A stretch of DNA of 64,000 nt from the NCBI GenBank assembly GCA_037126765.1, contig JBBCBC010000037.1, positions 7,135,263 through 7,199,262 on the forward strand, in the 5' to 3' direction. Within the stretch, counting starts at the first letter, position 1. The number at the start of each line of letters is the position of its first letter. A program made the translations under genes and the position numbers. The stretch is from Stenogyne calaminthoides. Its lineage: Eukaryota > Streptophyta > Magnoliopsida > Lamiales > Lamiaceae. The notes beneath the pieces were generated by a model that saw nothing but the letters and a program-made list of their open reading frames with translations, was not told where the DNA came from and searched no databases. Of this stretch, positions 11,866 to 21,724 are shown in pieces.

Positions 11866-12465
11866 ACGCATTAAGGAAGATTCTAGACTACAATCGTGCT
11901 TATACCAATCAGCAGAATGCTGATTCAGAGAACTTAAACAGATTTATTTGAAAGAATCATAAAGAAACACATCAGAGTTCTTACTCAAATAGTGTAAAGT
12001 AAACAATTATGAGAGAGAAGTGAATTTTTTTTAATGTTCTATGTTATATTTGATGAAATGGACTGAATCTTGCACTTGTTCAGACTCACAGATCCAATCA
12101 GATGCAGAGCATCATCTACTAAAAACAAATATGTTCTACTCATCTACCAATTCAGAGTTTATAGCATTTTAATTCTCACAATTCAGAGTGAAATAAAAAC
12201 AAATATGTCGCTTAAGTCAAGGTGTGCGCGTTAAAAGATCAACTTACATAACAATAAAGAATATAATCAAGAACATTAAAATCAACTTACATAACAATAA
12301 AGAATATAATCAAGAACATTATGAAACCTCAAAACCGACAAAAAAAGTAAGATCATTAAAGAGTGATGAAGACAGAAACAATAAGGCAGATAAAGATGCC
12401 CTAACCATAGCCTAGAAGGACAGACAATCCCTTGTAAAATGTTAAATCACCAGCATCATAATCAA
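11866..12465. other. Spacer with a 43-bp tandem repeat
   Basis: Mostly AT-rich with no recognisable gene. At 12238-12321 a 43-bp unit (beginning ATCAACTTACATAACAATAA) occurs twice in tandem. Confidence 0.6.
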
Positions 12466-13620
12466 TCAATGTAGAGAGGGAGTGAACCAAAGCGGCGGTG
12501 GCACAATTCCTTTTATGGTTGAAACATCATAAGGATAATCTAGAGGACAGAAGGTTCTGTCATTAAAATAGTAAATGCCAGTATCATTGCCGCCATAGGT
12601 TTGCCAATCAAGGGGAGTGTGCCATTGGCTGTGCGTAAAATAAATGGAATCAGGTTTCAATTCAAGGTAGTCCTCAGCCCGTACTGCAAACGAGTGGTTA
12701 GCCCCTAGAAACATGATCAAGTTATCCAACGAACCCTCCATATAACCAAGGTCGGTAATTACTAACGTTGAAGTCCAGTTCGTACACGTGCTGCTGCGCT
12801 CTGGTGAGGCGAAGATCCCACTCCTCTATTTCGTCGTTGTACGTGGCTCAGGTGAATAATTTATCTTTCTTGGAGTAGACAATATCACGGTAAGTCCTCC
12901 GGTACTCAAGCTTTGTGTAATACTCGTGTTTTTCATCAAAGAGTGGGGTCCATTTGGTGCTGCGACCGGGGGAGCAGAAGGCGAATCGGTTTGTGGGGCC
13001 GTATATCATCATGGCGCGGGTTTCATCGTCCGAGATGACGACTTTGTTGACACGCATGTGGAGTGGGCCCAGGCCGATGTCGTCGAGCGATAAAGTGTGG
13101 ATTGGGGGGAGGTGTATGCGGCGGAAGGAGATGGGATTGTAGAGGAAGAGATGGTGGGTGCGCTTGTGGAAAAGAGTGAGAAAGCCGTGTGAGGAACCCA
13201 CCACTTCTGTGTCACCGCACAGTCCCCTCAACTCTGCTATACCGCCGACACTGATGTTGACTACTTCCTTCGTTGTAAGGCTGTACAAGTTGTGTTGACT
13301 ACTTCCTTCGTTGTAAGGCTGTACAAGTTGTACGTCGTGTCCCCGCTTTCGAAAGATGGTGGCAGCATCAACCAAGGATGCGATTCTTTGGAAACCAAGC
13401 TAGTTCCTGTTGTTGAAATTGCAGATATTGGTCGAACCCGAGTAATTGAATTAGAATTAGATAAGCAACGGGAAGAAGAAGAAGAAATACAAATTAAAGG
13501 AGCAAAGGGGGAAGCCATTGAATTAGAATTAGATAAGCGGCGGGAAGAAGAAGAAATACAAATTAAAGGAGCAAAGGGGGAAGCCATTGACGGCGGGAGG
13601 AGTAGGGATGAGGAAACCAT
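12466..13620 (-). pseudogene. DUF295 / KIB1-4 beta-propeller gene, disrupted
   Basis: Start at 13620 (MVSSSLLLPPS). The N-terminal part has a Ser-rich, organelle-presequence-like segment MASPFAPLICISSSSRRLSN that is present twice in tandem (69-72 bp units), then HPWLMLPPSFESG, the usual opening of the DUF295 domain. The domain continues with NLYSLTTKEVVN, SSHGFLTLFHKRTHHLFLYN and RRIHLPPI, and ends with MFLGANHSFAVRAEDY, KPDSIYFT, GIYYFNDRTF and IVPPPLWF. No F-box is visible, which suggests the organelle-targeted branch of the family (inference). Three lesions: a 38-bp tandem duplication (13256-13331) shifts the frame, a TGA at 12848-12850 interrupts it, and a further shift is needed near 12755. 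Stop at 12466. Confidence 0.8.
13256..13331. repeat. 38-bp perfect tandem duplication inside the DUF295 gene
   Basis: Units 13256-13293 and 13294-13331 each begin GTTGACTACTTCCTTCGTTG. Thirty-eight is not a multiple of three, so the second unit throws the gene out of frame. Confidence 0.95.
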
Positions 13621-14029
13621 TCATAATTGGTGCATCGTCATACTTGGCCTAGGGCTTTAGCCTGCTCTATATATTATTCAAGTAGTTTCCTATATTTACT
13701 CAAAGTTAGTAAATAAAACAGCTGTCAAGAGTCAAACAACGTTTCCTATATTTTCTCAAAGTTAATAAATAAAACAGCTGTCACAGTAGTTTGCTATATT
13801 TCAGCCTTTGAAACCCAATCTTCAAAACCCTGGTAATCGATCTCATCCATGTGTTAAAGATCAAAATAGGTCTGTAAGTTTAACAGCATAATTAAATAAT
13901 AAAGCCCCAAAGGGTTAGGGGCACATAATTAAAAGGACTTGTTGGTAAGCTTGCTCATACTTTTCAATAAACGATAATACTTCTTGTAAGCTCACTCGTA
14001 CTTTTCAATAAAAGATAATGCACTCATCC
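13621..14029. other. Spacer with short imperfect direct repeats
   Basis: Two diverged copies of a unit of about 55-60 bp lie at 13684-13790 (TTTCCTATATTTACTCAAAG / TTTCCTATATTTTCTCAAAG), with a further partial copy after them. Another pair around 13935-14020 shares ACTTTTCAATAAA(A/C)GATAAT. It may contain the upstream region of the DUF295 gene. Nothing coding was seen. Confidence 0.6.
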
Positions 14030-14420
14030 CCATCACTAATCTACTAGCATTCATCACTTTCTCATGGAGCAAAATCAATTGAACCGCAATTCATATACCA
14101 GTTAGTTAAAGATTCATTTAAACAGATCCTAAGAGAGATTTTTGAGACAAAGAATTATGTACATAGAAAACAGACTGTGATTGACAAAATGAAAAAATAT
14201 GATAATTTGAAAACCAATTAAGCACTCCCTCTATGCTCAGGATGACACCAATTGTCAAATTTCTGAAAAAAAAACTGGAAATAAACATTATTACATTAAG
14301 GGCGGAATGATGCTTCCTCTCTCAATCTTAAGCTTTTTACTCTGCTTATTCCAGAGATGAACAGCAAAGCTTTGGCTCTAAATTTATCTGAGCTTTGCCA
14401 GCAACCATTTCGAGTGTACA
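14030..14420 (-). pseudogene. 3'-end fragment of the alpha-1,4-glycosyltransferase gene
   Basis: This matches 24520-24915, the 3' flank and C-terminal codons of the gene at 24737-26044, in the same orientation. Landmarks shared by both: CTACTAGCATTCATCACTTT, CTCAGGATGACACCAATTG and CTGCTTATTCCAGAGATGAA. The coding part reads HSKWLLAKLRQI and then a stop, where the intact gene has HSKWLLEKLRQIQSQSFAVH. The rest of the gene is absent. Confidence 0.85.
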
Positions 14421-15494
14421 GAAGATAGTTCGTTTAAACTTTAAATGGTAAACTAACTTGATTGAGCACGTTGACGTAGTAATTTTGAACCTGTTGGAGT
14501 AGTTTCTTGCAAGAATATACAATTCATCCTGAAACCCACAAATAAAACTTCACAAATCTTTCACCCCACAATTATATAAGCATACGAGCAGCAATATAAT
14601 ATTACACAAGCCAGATTTTGTAAGTTAAGGTACTACTTGGTAGTTGGTACAATATCATCTTCTGTGAACCAAAGGCAAAAATCAGATCGCCGCTAAAATT
14701 TCTGCTTATTAATTTCAAGATACCACATGGTAAGAATCCTGATTGGTTTAAGAATCCTGATTGTAAGGGATGGTGGGATTGGACACCATATCATATATAC
14801 ACATATCATCAATCTTGAAATGGTGTAAATTTAGACATTGGCTATATACTATCAATCAGAGAAGAATGCATGGGAATCTCAAAAGCTCATTTCAGTTTGC
14901 ACCAAGGAATGTGGTGCTTTCATGGCTAGCATTATAACTGTATTAATTTGTTGCCTACACTCTTTTTTTCCTCGTATCATGCTTCAAAAGAAAGAACCAC
15001 TACTCCACTAATGGGATCTTTCAACATGCCATTGGTATGCAGCAGGCACTAACTAACACTTGTGTTATGAGAATACGAGGAATGATGGAACGAGCGGGTA
15101 GTGCTCGTTCCTCTTTCCTAGTGACTAGTACCTGATTATGTTATAAACCTTGTAATACAGAAGAAGAATGTCTGGAGTGATGATGAAATGAAAGTGGTGT
15201 CTTGTCCAACTTCAGATGAACTCCAGGTTAGCAGGCATGCTTATATTTGTGACACTACTTTCTGTTTTGAGTTTTTTTATTAAGCATTATAGTTTTAAGT
15301 CAACTTCTATGATGTTTCTAGGTATGTTAAATGTGAGAATATTTGAAATATTCTGATTATACTGCCAGCTTACTTTGATTCTATATAAATGGATTTTGAT
15401 TCTGCAGGCTAAATCATTATAATGAAAATAAACAAAACTGTATATGGCTGACCATTCTGCAAACACTATGATATGATATTTTGATTTCCTACAG
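14421..15494. other. Spacer, possible stray exon near 15160-15228
   Basis: Mostly AT-rich. On the plus strand 15155-15228 reads KKNVWSDDEMKVVSCPTSDE followed by LQ and a GT, which looks exon-like, but I cannot assign it to a family. Whether it belongs with the GH9 fragment that follows is unknown. Confidence 0.35.
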
Positions 15495-15720
15495 AACAAG
15501 CCCACCTACACCAAAAAGCTAAGCAAGGGAGCCGAAACCGTGTGGGCTTTTGCACGTGACGACGGCAAAAGAACATGGTACAGCCAAGGCAACCCCTACA
15601 TCGAGCAATTCTACGACTCGTCGGGCTACTACGACAAGTACATGTGGGGTGCCGCATTGCTATTATACATGTGGGGTGCAGCATGGCTATTATACATGTG
15701 GAGGGTCATATCTCTGTTAG
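15495..15720 (+). pseudogene. GH9 endoglucanase (KORRIGAN-like) exon fragment
   Basis: After an acceptor CTACAG the plus strand encodes YTKKLSKGAETVWAFARDDG and then EQFYDSSGYYDKYMWGAAWL-like sequence, matching the GH9 segment 'YSxKLxxGAxTLFxFA...FYNSTGYxDEfxWGAAWLYYATG'. The end is scrambled: a unit of about 27 bp (ATACATGTGGGGTGC...) is repeated about three times, turning WGAAWLYYATG into repeats of YMWGAA. No other GH9 exon is evident. Confidence 0.65.
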
Positions 15721-15803
15721 GGCAAAAGAGCTTTACTAATTGCAAGTTTGAACGTAACATGAATTAACAAACAGAAAAAGTAGTCAAAGTACTATCTCTT
15801 AAC

Positions 15804-16294
15804 CTGCATGTTGACGAGCCAAGGGGGAGGGGCACCATCAGGCATGCCCAGGGCCTCTTTTAACTCCTGCGAGTCTGCGACAACATCCCTGGCTTCATTT
15901 CTCGAAGTTTTACCTGAAAGCGGCTAAAGTAAGTGTGCAGTTCCATCAACAAATAATCTATATTAACAAATTTGAGTTTTTACATGTTTTCACCTTTCAA
16001 GAACATTTTGGGAAAAATGGAAAGGTCAATACACAAGAAAAAGTCATACCCTTCACAATAACATTTATGAAAAACAGACATATTAAAGTAAGAACGGAAA
16101 CGACTACACTAGGGTCACCACAAAATCATAATAGATTTTACAATTTATTGCAATCAAATAGCATAGCTAGTAAGTATAACCAAGTAAAACTGTACATGAA
16201 CGACAAAGAAAACCTGAGGAAACATATCTGATGAACTTCTCAAATTTAGGTTCAGTCTGGTGCTTGAAGAAGGCATCATGGAGAAATTATAAAA
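15804..16294 (-). pseudogene. Two decayed exons of an SF3B2 copy
   Basis: Minus strand. The exon at about 16214-16294 encodes LHDAFFKHQTEPKFEKF, matching the SF3B2 segment 'LHDAFFKYQTKPKL'. The exon at 15804-15912, with AG and GT at its ends, encodes VKLREMKPGM and, after a frame change, LKEALGMPDGAPPPWLVNMQ, the well-known SF3B2 'REMKPG...ALGMP.GAPPPWLxxMQ' region. The frame change comes from a small direct duplication of TCGCAGAC. These exons lie downstream of those visible in the gene at 1-3330, so the comparison is with the family. Confidence 0.85.
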
Positions 16295-16815
16295 ATTTTA
16301 ACAAAAAATTGCTCGTCAACAGAAAGATAAAAGCCAAAAGAAGTAATTGTGACTGGTTAAACACAGATGTCCAGAAATCATCCAAAAAGCCATAAGCAAA
16401 GATATCTAGAACAAAGTCGACTGCTTAAAAGACCTGATAATCAAATCCACAAAATATGAAGCCTGTCCGCGTTTTACTTATATACTAGCAGACTTTTGTT
16501 ATACGTTCTGTAAATGCACAAGCAGTTGAGATTAACATCTTCCTCACTTAATAACGGTTTAAATGAGAAACCACCCGCAAGCATTAGCATGTAAATTCTA
16601 TTCAAGAAAATAAGAAATCCAAATGAAATCAGAATTAGTACCATGTCTCCCTCACAAGTCACAAACAACACAAACAACCCAGAACCTCCTCCGATAACTG
16701 CCCACTTCACCTCCCATAACCGCACCGCCTAGCAATCACTCACTATAACCGCCTCCCCTCAAAATCATCTGTTCCATTATCACTCCCTCAAAATCATTTT
16801 CTGCCCCACAATCAC
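16295..16815. other. AT-rich spacer
   Basis: No further SF3B2 exon or other coding sequence was recognised here. Confidence 0.4.
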
Positions 16816-17712
16816 TCAATCATCAACGATGATATCGACTCTAGCAAACATTCGCGTTTCTTCACCGATGATTGCATCCCAAACCTCCTCCATCACCTTC
16901 AATCGTGATGTTTCTGCTGCACAATTGCACCCGACTCTGACCACCATTCGCGTTTCTTCACCGATGATTCTGTCAATGGCGTCGTTGGACTCGATCTGGA
17001 TTTTCTTTAGACTTGCGGTGGTGTTAATGGTGATGACCTGCATCTCCTCTCCAGACTCATTGACTGTAGTCGATTTGAGATGATCAGGATCTTCACGAGT
17101 CACACAGAGTTTGGCCATTTTAGCTTTTTTGGCGACGAGAGTCAACGCAGCTCGGCGATCATTGAGGATCGCCTTGGAGATATTCGTGCAATCCTCGATT
17201 ATAGCGTCGATCGCGGCGTTGGCTGCTTTCCAAATTGTGTTAACCGCATATTCATGAACGATCCTGAGCTTGTATTTTGCAGCGGACTCATGAATCTGCT
17301 GGTATTTCGAGTGGCTGACGTCTTCCCCTAAGGATTGCCGGAAAGTCCTCACGTAAGCAGCGTACTTGTTCGGGCTATTTTCTCCGAAGTCGATCTGCAT
17401 AAAAAGTTGTAGCAGGCCTAGTTCCGCAAGTTCCTTTTTATGGTGCCGAAGTAGTTGCTGAAGAAAAGACTTATTGGAGATGATATGCCCTTCACACAAC
17501 AGACACTGGAAACTTTCCTTCAAAGCCTCTTTCTCAAATCTTGTTGCTTTGTATTTCAGTCTAGAGAATCTAGACTGAATGCCATGAGACACACCAAGAG
17601 CCGCAGAATTATCAATTGGATTTGCAGGTTTTAGACGAGTGAAGGCGATGGAGGAGGTTTGGTATGCAATCATCGGTGAAGAAATGCGAATGGTGGCCAG
17701 AGTCGGGTGCAA
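16816..17712 (-). CDS. Unidentified 298-codon ORF inside an inverted-repeat complex
   Basis: Open from 17712 to 16816 on the minus strand. I do not recognise the family. The middle is protein-like: FEKEALKESFQCLLCEGHII, LLRHHKKELAELGLLQLFMQ, KYAAYVRTFRQSLGEDVSHS and YAVNTIWKAANAAIDAIIED, suggesting a helical protein. Its C-terminal region (SLKKIQIESNDAIDRII) also occurs on the opposite strand at 17817-17930, where it ends EKVSEAFTKL and a stop, and in two further copies at 18.7-18.8 kb (minus) and 19.6-19.7 kb (plus). In this ORF that natural C-terminus is replaced by an inverted duplicate of its own 5' end (GEETRMVVRVG and similar). It is probably a rearranged remnant of a small gene family. 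Confidence 0.4.
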   Translation of the reverse strand: MHPTLATIRISSPMIAYQTSSIAFTRLKPANPIDNSAALGVSHGIQSRFSRLKYKATRFEKEALKESFQCLLCEGHIISNKSFLQQLLRHHKKELAELGLLQLFMQIDFGENSPNKYAAYVRTFRQSLGEDVSHSKYQQIHESAAKYKLRIVHEYAVNTIWKAANAAIDAIIEDCTNISKAILNDRRAALTLVAKKAKMAKLCVTREDPDHLKSTTVNESGEEMQVITINTTASLKKIQIESNDAIDRIIGEETRMVVRVGCNCAAETSRLKVMEEVWDAIIGEETRMFARVDIIVDD

Positions 17713-18995
17713 TCGTGCAGCAGAAATATCACGGGATGCAAATGGCCAAACTCTGTGTGACTCGTGAAGATCCAGATCATCTCAAATCGACTACAGTCAA
17801 TGAGTCTGGAGAGGAGATGCAGGTCATCACCATTAACACCACCGCAAGTCTAAAGAAAATCCAGATCGAGTCCAACGACACCATTGACAGAATCATTGAA
17901 AAGGTTTCCGAAGCATTCACTAAACTCTGAATGAAATTCTGATGAAAATTTTACTCTTTTTTTTTTTTTTGGTGTGTTTTTTTTTTGTGTGTTTTTTTTT
18001 TAGTGCCCTAGAATGGATGATTTTCTGAGAGCATTGTTTCAATCCGCCAGCTACTCACAACTTTTTGGTCATTCACAATTTTTGAGTGGTTTGTCATTTG
18101 CTATCTTGATTTGCCTTTTTTCTTTTTTTTTTTTTTTGTCATTTTACGCAATAATCTAAATTTGAGTACAAGTCCTTTGTGCATATAAAAACTATATGAT
18201 AATGTACTACAGCATGATATTATCCATATTAATACAAGACGTGGAAATTCGAAAAATACATCTTTATAATTTCTATATTACAATTACGACACTATAAATA
18301 CTAAATTAGTTAATATAAATTTATGAAAAAAATCACTTAGACTTTGTTGGAAAAGAGATGATGTTGGATGGGATGAAAATGGAAATAAAAAAGGTAGATG
18401 AGAGTAGTTCAGTGAATAATAATCTATGTTTGATTAGAGATGAGAAATATAGATATAGATGGAGCAAAATAAAAATTAACATTATTTTATTTTATTATTA
18501 TTAATTAGTGGGAATAATGATTAGATGAAAGAAAATTGTGAATGACCAAACACTCAAAAATTGTTAATGACCAAAAAGTTGTGAATAGCTGGCGGATTGA
18601 AACAATGCTCTCAGAAGATCATCCATTCTAGGGCACAGTAAAAAAAAACACACAACAAAAAATCACAAAAAAAAAAAAACAGAGTGAAATTTTCATCAGA
18701 ATTTCATTCAGAGTTTAGTGAATGCTTCGGAAACCTTTTCAATGATTCTGTCAATGACGTCGTTGGACTCGATCTGGATTTTCTTTAGACTTGCGGTGGT
18801 GTTAATGGTGATGACACGATCTCCTCTCCGGACTCATTGGTATGTCGATTTGAGATGATCGGGATCTTCACGAGTCACACGAGTTTGGCCATTTGCATCC
18901 CGTGATATTTCTGCCGCGATTGCACCCGCACTCACTCGCCACCATCGCATTTCTTCACCGATGATTGCATACCAAACCTCCTCCATCGCCTTCAC
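17640..18995. repeat. Large palindrome (arms about 450 bp, loop about 420 bp)
   Basis: The plus strand at 17640-18115 is repeated in reverse complement at about 18540-18995. The arms run from the segment GTGAAGGCGATGGAGGAGGT through the ORF tail and T-rich tract to the CAATCCGCCAGCTA...TCACAATTTTTGAGTG segment. Transcription through it would yield a long hairpin RNA. Confidence 0.8.
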
Positions 18996-20079
18996 TCGTC
19001 TAAAATCGCAAATCCAAATGATAATTATGCGGCTCTTGGTGTGTCTCATGGCATTGATCCTAGAGAATCTAGACCAAATCCAAAGCAACAAGATTTGAGA
19101 AAGAGGCTTTGAAGGAAAGTTTCGATGTCTGTTGTGTGAAGGGCATATCATCTCCAATAAGTCTTTTCTTGACCCTACTTGGCACCATAAAAGGAACTTG
19201 CGGAACTAGGCACCGCTACAACTTTTTTTTGCGCAGACGACCGGAGAAAATAGCCTTAACAAGTCTGGCGCTTTACGTGAGGACTTTCCCAACAATCCTT
19301 AAAGACGTCGACCACTGAAATACCAACAGATTCATGAGTCCGCGCAAAATACAAGCTCAAGATCGTTCATGAATATGCGGTTAACGCAATTTGGAAAGCA
19401 ACTAACGCCTCGATCGACACTATAATCGAGGATTGCACGAATATCTCCAAGGCGATCCTCAATGATCGCCGAGTCGTTGACTCTCGCGCCAAAAAAAACT
19501 AAAATGGCCAAACTCACAGGACTCGTGAAGATCCCGATCATCTCAAATCGACTACAAATAATGAGTCCGGAGAGGAGATGCGAGGTCATCACCATTAACA
19601 CCACCGCAAGTCTAAAGAAAATCCAGATCGAGTCCAACGACGCCATTGACAGAATCATTGAAAAGGTTTCCGAAGCATTCACTAAACTCTGAATGAAATT
19701 CTAATGAAAATTTCACTCTGTTTTTTTTTTTGGTGTGTTTTTTTTTGTGTGTGTGTTTTTTTTTTTTTTGTGCCCTAGAATGGATGATCTTCTGAGAGCA
19801 TTGTTTCAATCCGCCAGCTATTCACAACTTTTTAGTCATTCACAATTTTTGAGTGTTTGGTCATTCACAATTTTTGAGTGTTTTGTCATTTGCTATCTTG
19901 ATTTGCCTTTTTTCTTTTTTTTTGTCATTTTACGCAATAATCTAAATTTGAGTACAAGTCCTTTGTGCATATAAAAACTATATGATAATGTACTACAGCA
20001 TGATATTATCCATATTAATACAAGACGTGGAAAATCGAAAAATACATCTTTATAATTTCTATATTACAATTACGACACT

Positions 20080-20301
20080 ATAAATACTAAATTAGTGAAT
20101 ATAAATTTATAAAAAAAAATCACTTAGACTTTGTTGGAAAAGAGATGATGTTGGATGGGATGAAAATGGAAATAAAAAAGGTAGATGAGAATAAATACTA
20201 AATTAGTGAATATAAATTTATAAAAAAAAATCACTTAGACTTTGTTGGAAAAGAGATGACGTTGAATGGGATGAAAATGGAAATAAAAAAGGCAGATGAG
20301 A
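20080..20301. repeat. 111-bp tandem duplication in the last repeat unit
   Basis: ATAAATACTAAATTAGTGAA begins at 20080 and again at 20191. The segment through GGAAATAAAAAAGG(T/C)AGATGAGA is repeated with a few differences. The corresponding position in the earlier unit (18295-18400) has one copy. Confidence 0.85.
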
Positions 20302-20450
20302 GTAGTTCAGTGAATAATAATCTATGTTTGATTAGAGATGAGAAATATAGATATGGATGGAGCAAAATAAAAATTAACATTATTTTATTTTATTATTATT
20401 AATTAGTGGGAATAATGATTAGATGAAAGAAAATTGTTAAGAAAAAGTAT

Positions 20451-20821
20451 AAAGAGATAATGGATTGGGGTAAAAAAAGTGACAATACGATATTTTTAAA
20501 ATTATAAATGTATAATACGGTGAATGACCGAATGAGTATTTAGATAGAGATGGACAACTCCGAAAATTAATTGGGGAAAATTACTGATAGGTATAATTTT
20601 TTAAAAAACTTATTAACAGGTACAAAATGATTACATATATATAGGTAAAAGATTAATCACTTTCAAATACAATTTTGGTTGATATCGCAATCTCATTTCA
20701 GACTTCAAAATTTTCATACCACACTAATTACTCCTAATTAATTGGATCCCTTTTCAAATACTACATTAGATATAACACAAGTCTAAATATATATTTGTAT
20801 CATTATAGGGAGAAAATACTA
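20451..20821. other. AT-rich spacer
   Basis: No coding signal or recognisable element. Confidence 0.4.
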
Positions 20822-21066
20822 CTCCCTTAGTCCCATTCTTTATGGTAAAATAACCTAAATTTTTGTTTCAATCTTTATGGTAAAGTTACTTACACACTTT
20901 TATCATTTTATCACATAAAATATTAATAAACAACATTTTTTATCCTCAATTATTCATCACTTTATCATATAAAATACTAATAAACAACTCTTATTACCCC
21001 ACCACTTTATCACTTACTAAATTCTTATGAACAGTGAAAATCTCATAAAGATTGGGACGGAGGGAT
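20822..21066. mobile_element. Stowaway-type MITE
   Basis: The left end is CTCCCTTAGTCCCATTCTTT and the reverse complement of the right end is ATCCCTCCGTCCCAATCTTT; both are flanked by TA (20820-20821 and 21067-21068). This is the classic plant Stowaway/Tc1-mariner MITE signature. It is internally AT-rich with a repeated 'TTTATCA(C/T)ATAAAATA(T/C)TAATAAACAA' motif and is non-coding. Confidence 0.85.
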
Positions 21067-21724
21067 TATTAGTTAATAGTAAGGGGACGATTAATGCGAA
21101 TGGTACGATTTACCCGCATTTATTTGGAGCCAACCTTTCTCCCTCAATTTCCTTTTTCCTTTTTAATGAGTGGGTTTTCTGTGCACCAAGTTCACCAATT
21201 TAAATTTATGCACTCTAAACTAACCCCTAAATAATGAATTCTAAATTACATATAAATTATTTGGGCCTGGTGAACCATGAATCACTTGGACCGAGTGAAC
21301 CATGAATCACTCGAGCCGGGTTTTGGGTCGTGTTGGGTATTTAAAATTTTTTTTAAAAAAAAAACTAAAATTAAAGTTAAAACAAAATCAAAAAAAAAAA
21401 AAAAGTTATAATCTGAATTTAAATAAATTGGGTAGGGTTGGGACGAGTGTACGGATTCTAAAATTCGTTTTTTGATACCTTGCGCTTTTTAATTACGACA
21501 ACCAGTCAACAGATCTAACAAGAAAAAAAATTTACAAGAAAGAATCTATGAACTATTCATCCGTAAATTGTGAAGCATTCATCGGGAAAAATGGAAATTG
21601 AATTTAATCCAAACATAGATTTTTCTCTCTCCCCGAGATTTCGCCGATGATGTAATAATAAACCCAGAAATTTAGCAGCAAGAGAGATAACCGATTTCAT
21701 ATACACCCCTCATCAAGAAAAGAG
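21067..21724. promoter_or_regulatory. 5' flank of the polyol transporter gene
   Basis: Upstream region and 5' UTR. It contains an imperfect direct repeat around 21263-21320 (GTGAACCATGAATCACT twice). No convincing core promoter element could be fixed. Confidence 0.4.

Larger units (their letters stand above)
16816..20450. repeat. Alternating inverted/direct repeat complex (about four copies of a 1-kb unit)
   Basis: One gene-like unit plus its 3' flank occurs in alternating orientation: minus at 16816-17700, plus at about 17640-18530, minus at about 18540-19320, plus at about 19330-20440. Shared landmarks are GCCATGAGACACACCAAGAG, ACTCTGAATGAAATTCT, a T-rich tract, CCCTAGAATGGATGAT and GCATTGTTTCAATCCGCCAG. 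The second and fourth units share the same 400-bp AT-rich flank (for example TGATAATGTACTACAGCATG at 18197 and at 19983). Copies differ by point changes and small indels. Confidence 0.8.

Noticed and set aside
12224..12415. Plus-strand ORF over the 43-bp tandem repeat
   Set aside because: Lys/Asn-rich reading of an AT-rich repeat, downstream of the DUF295 gene on the opposite strand.
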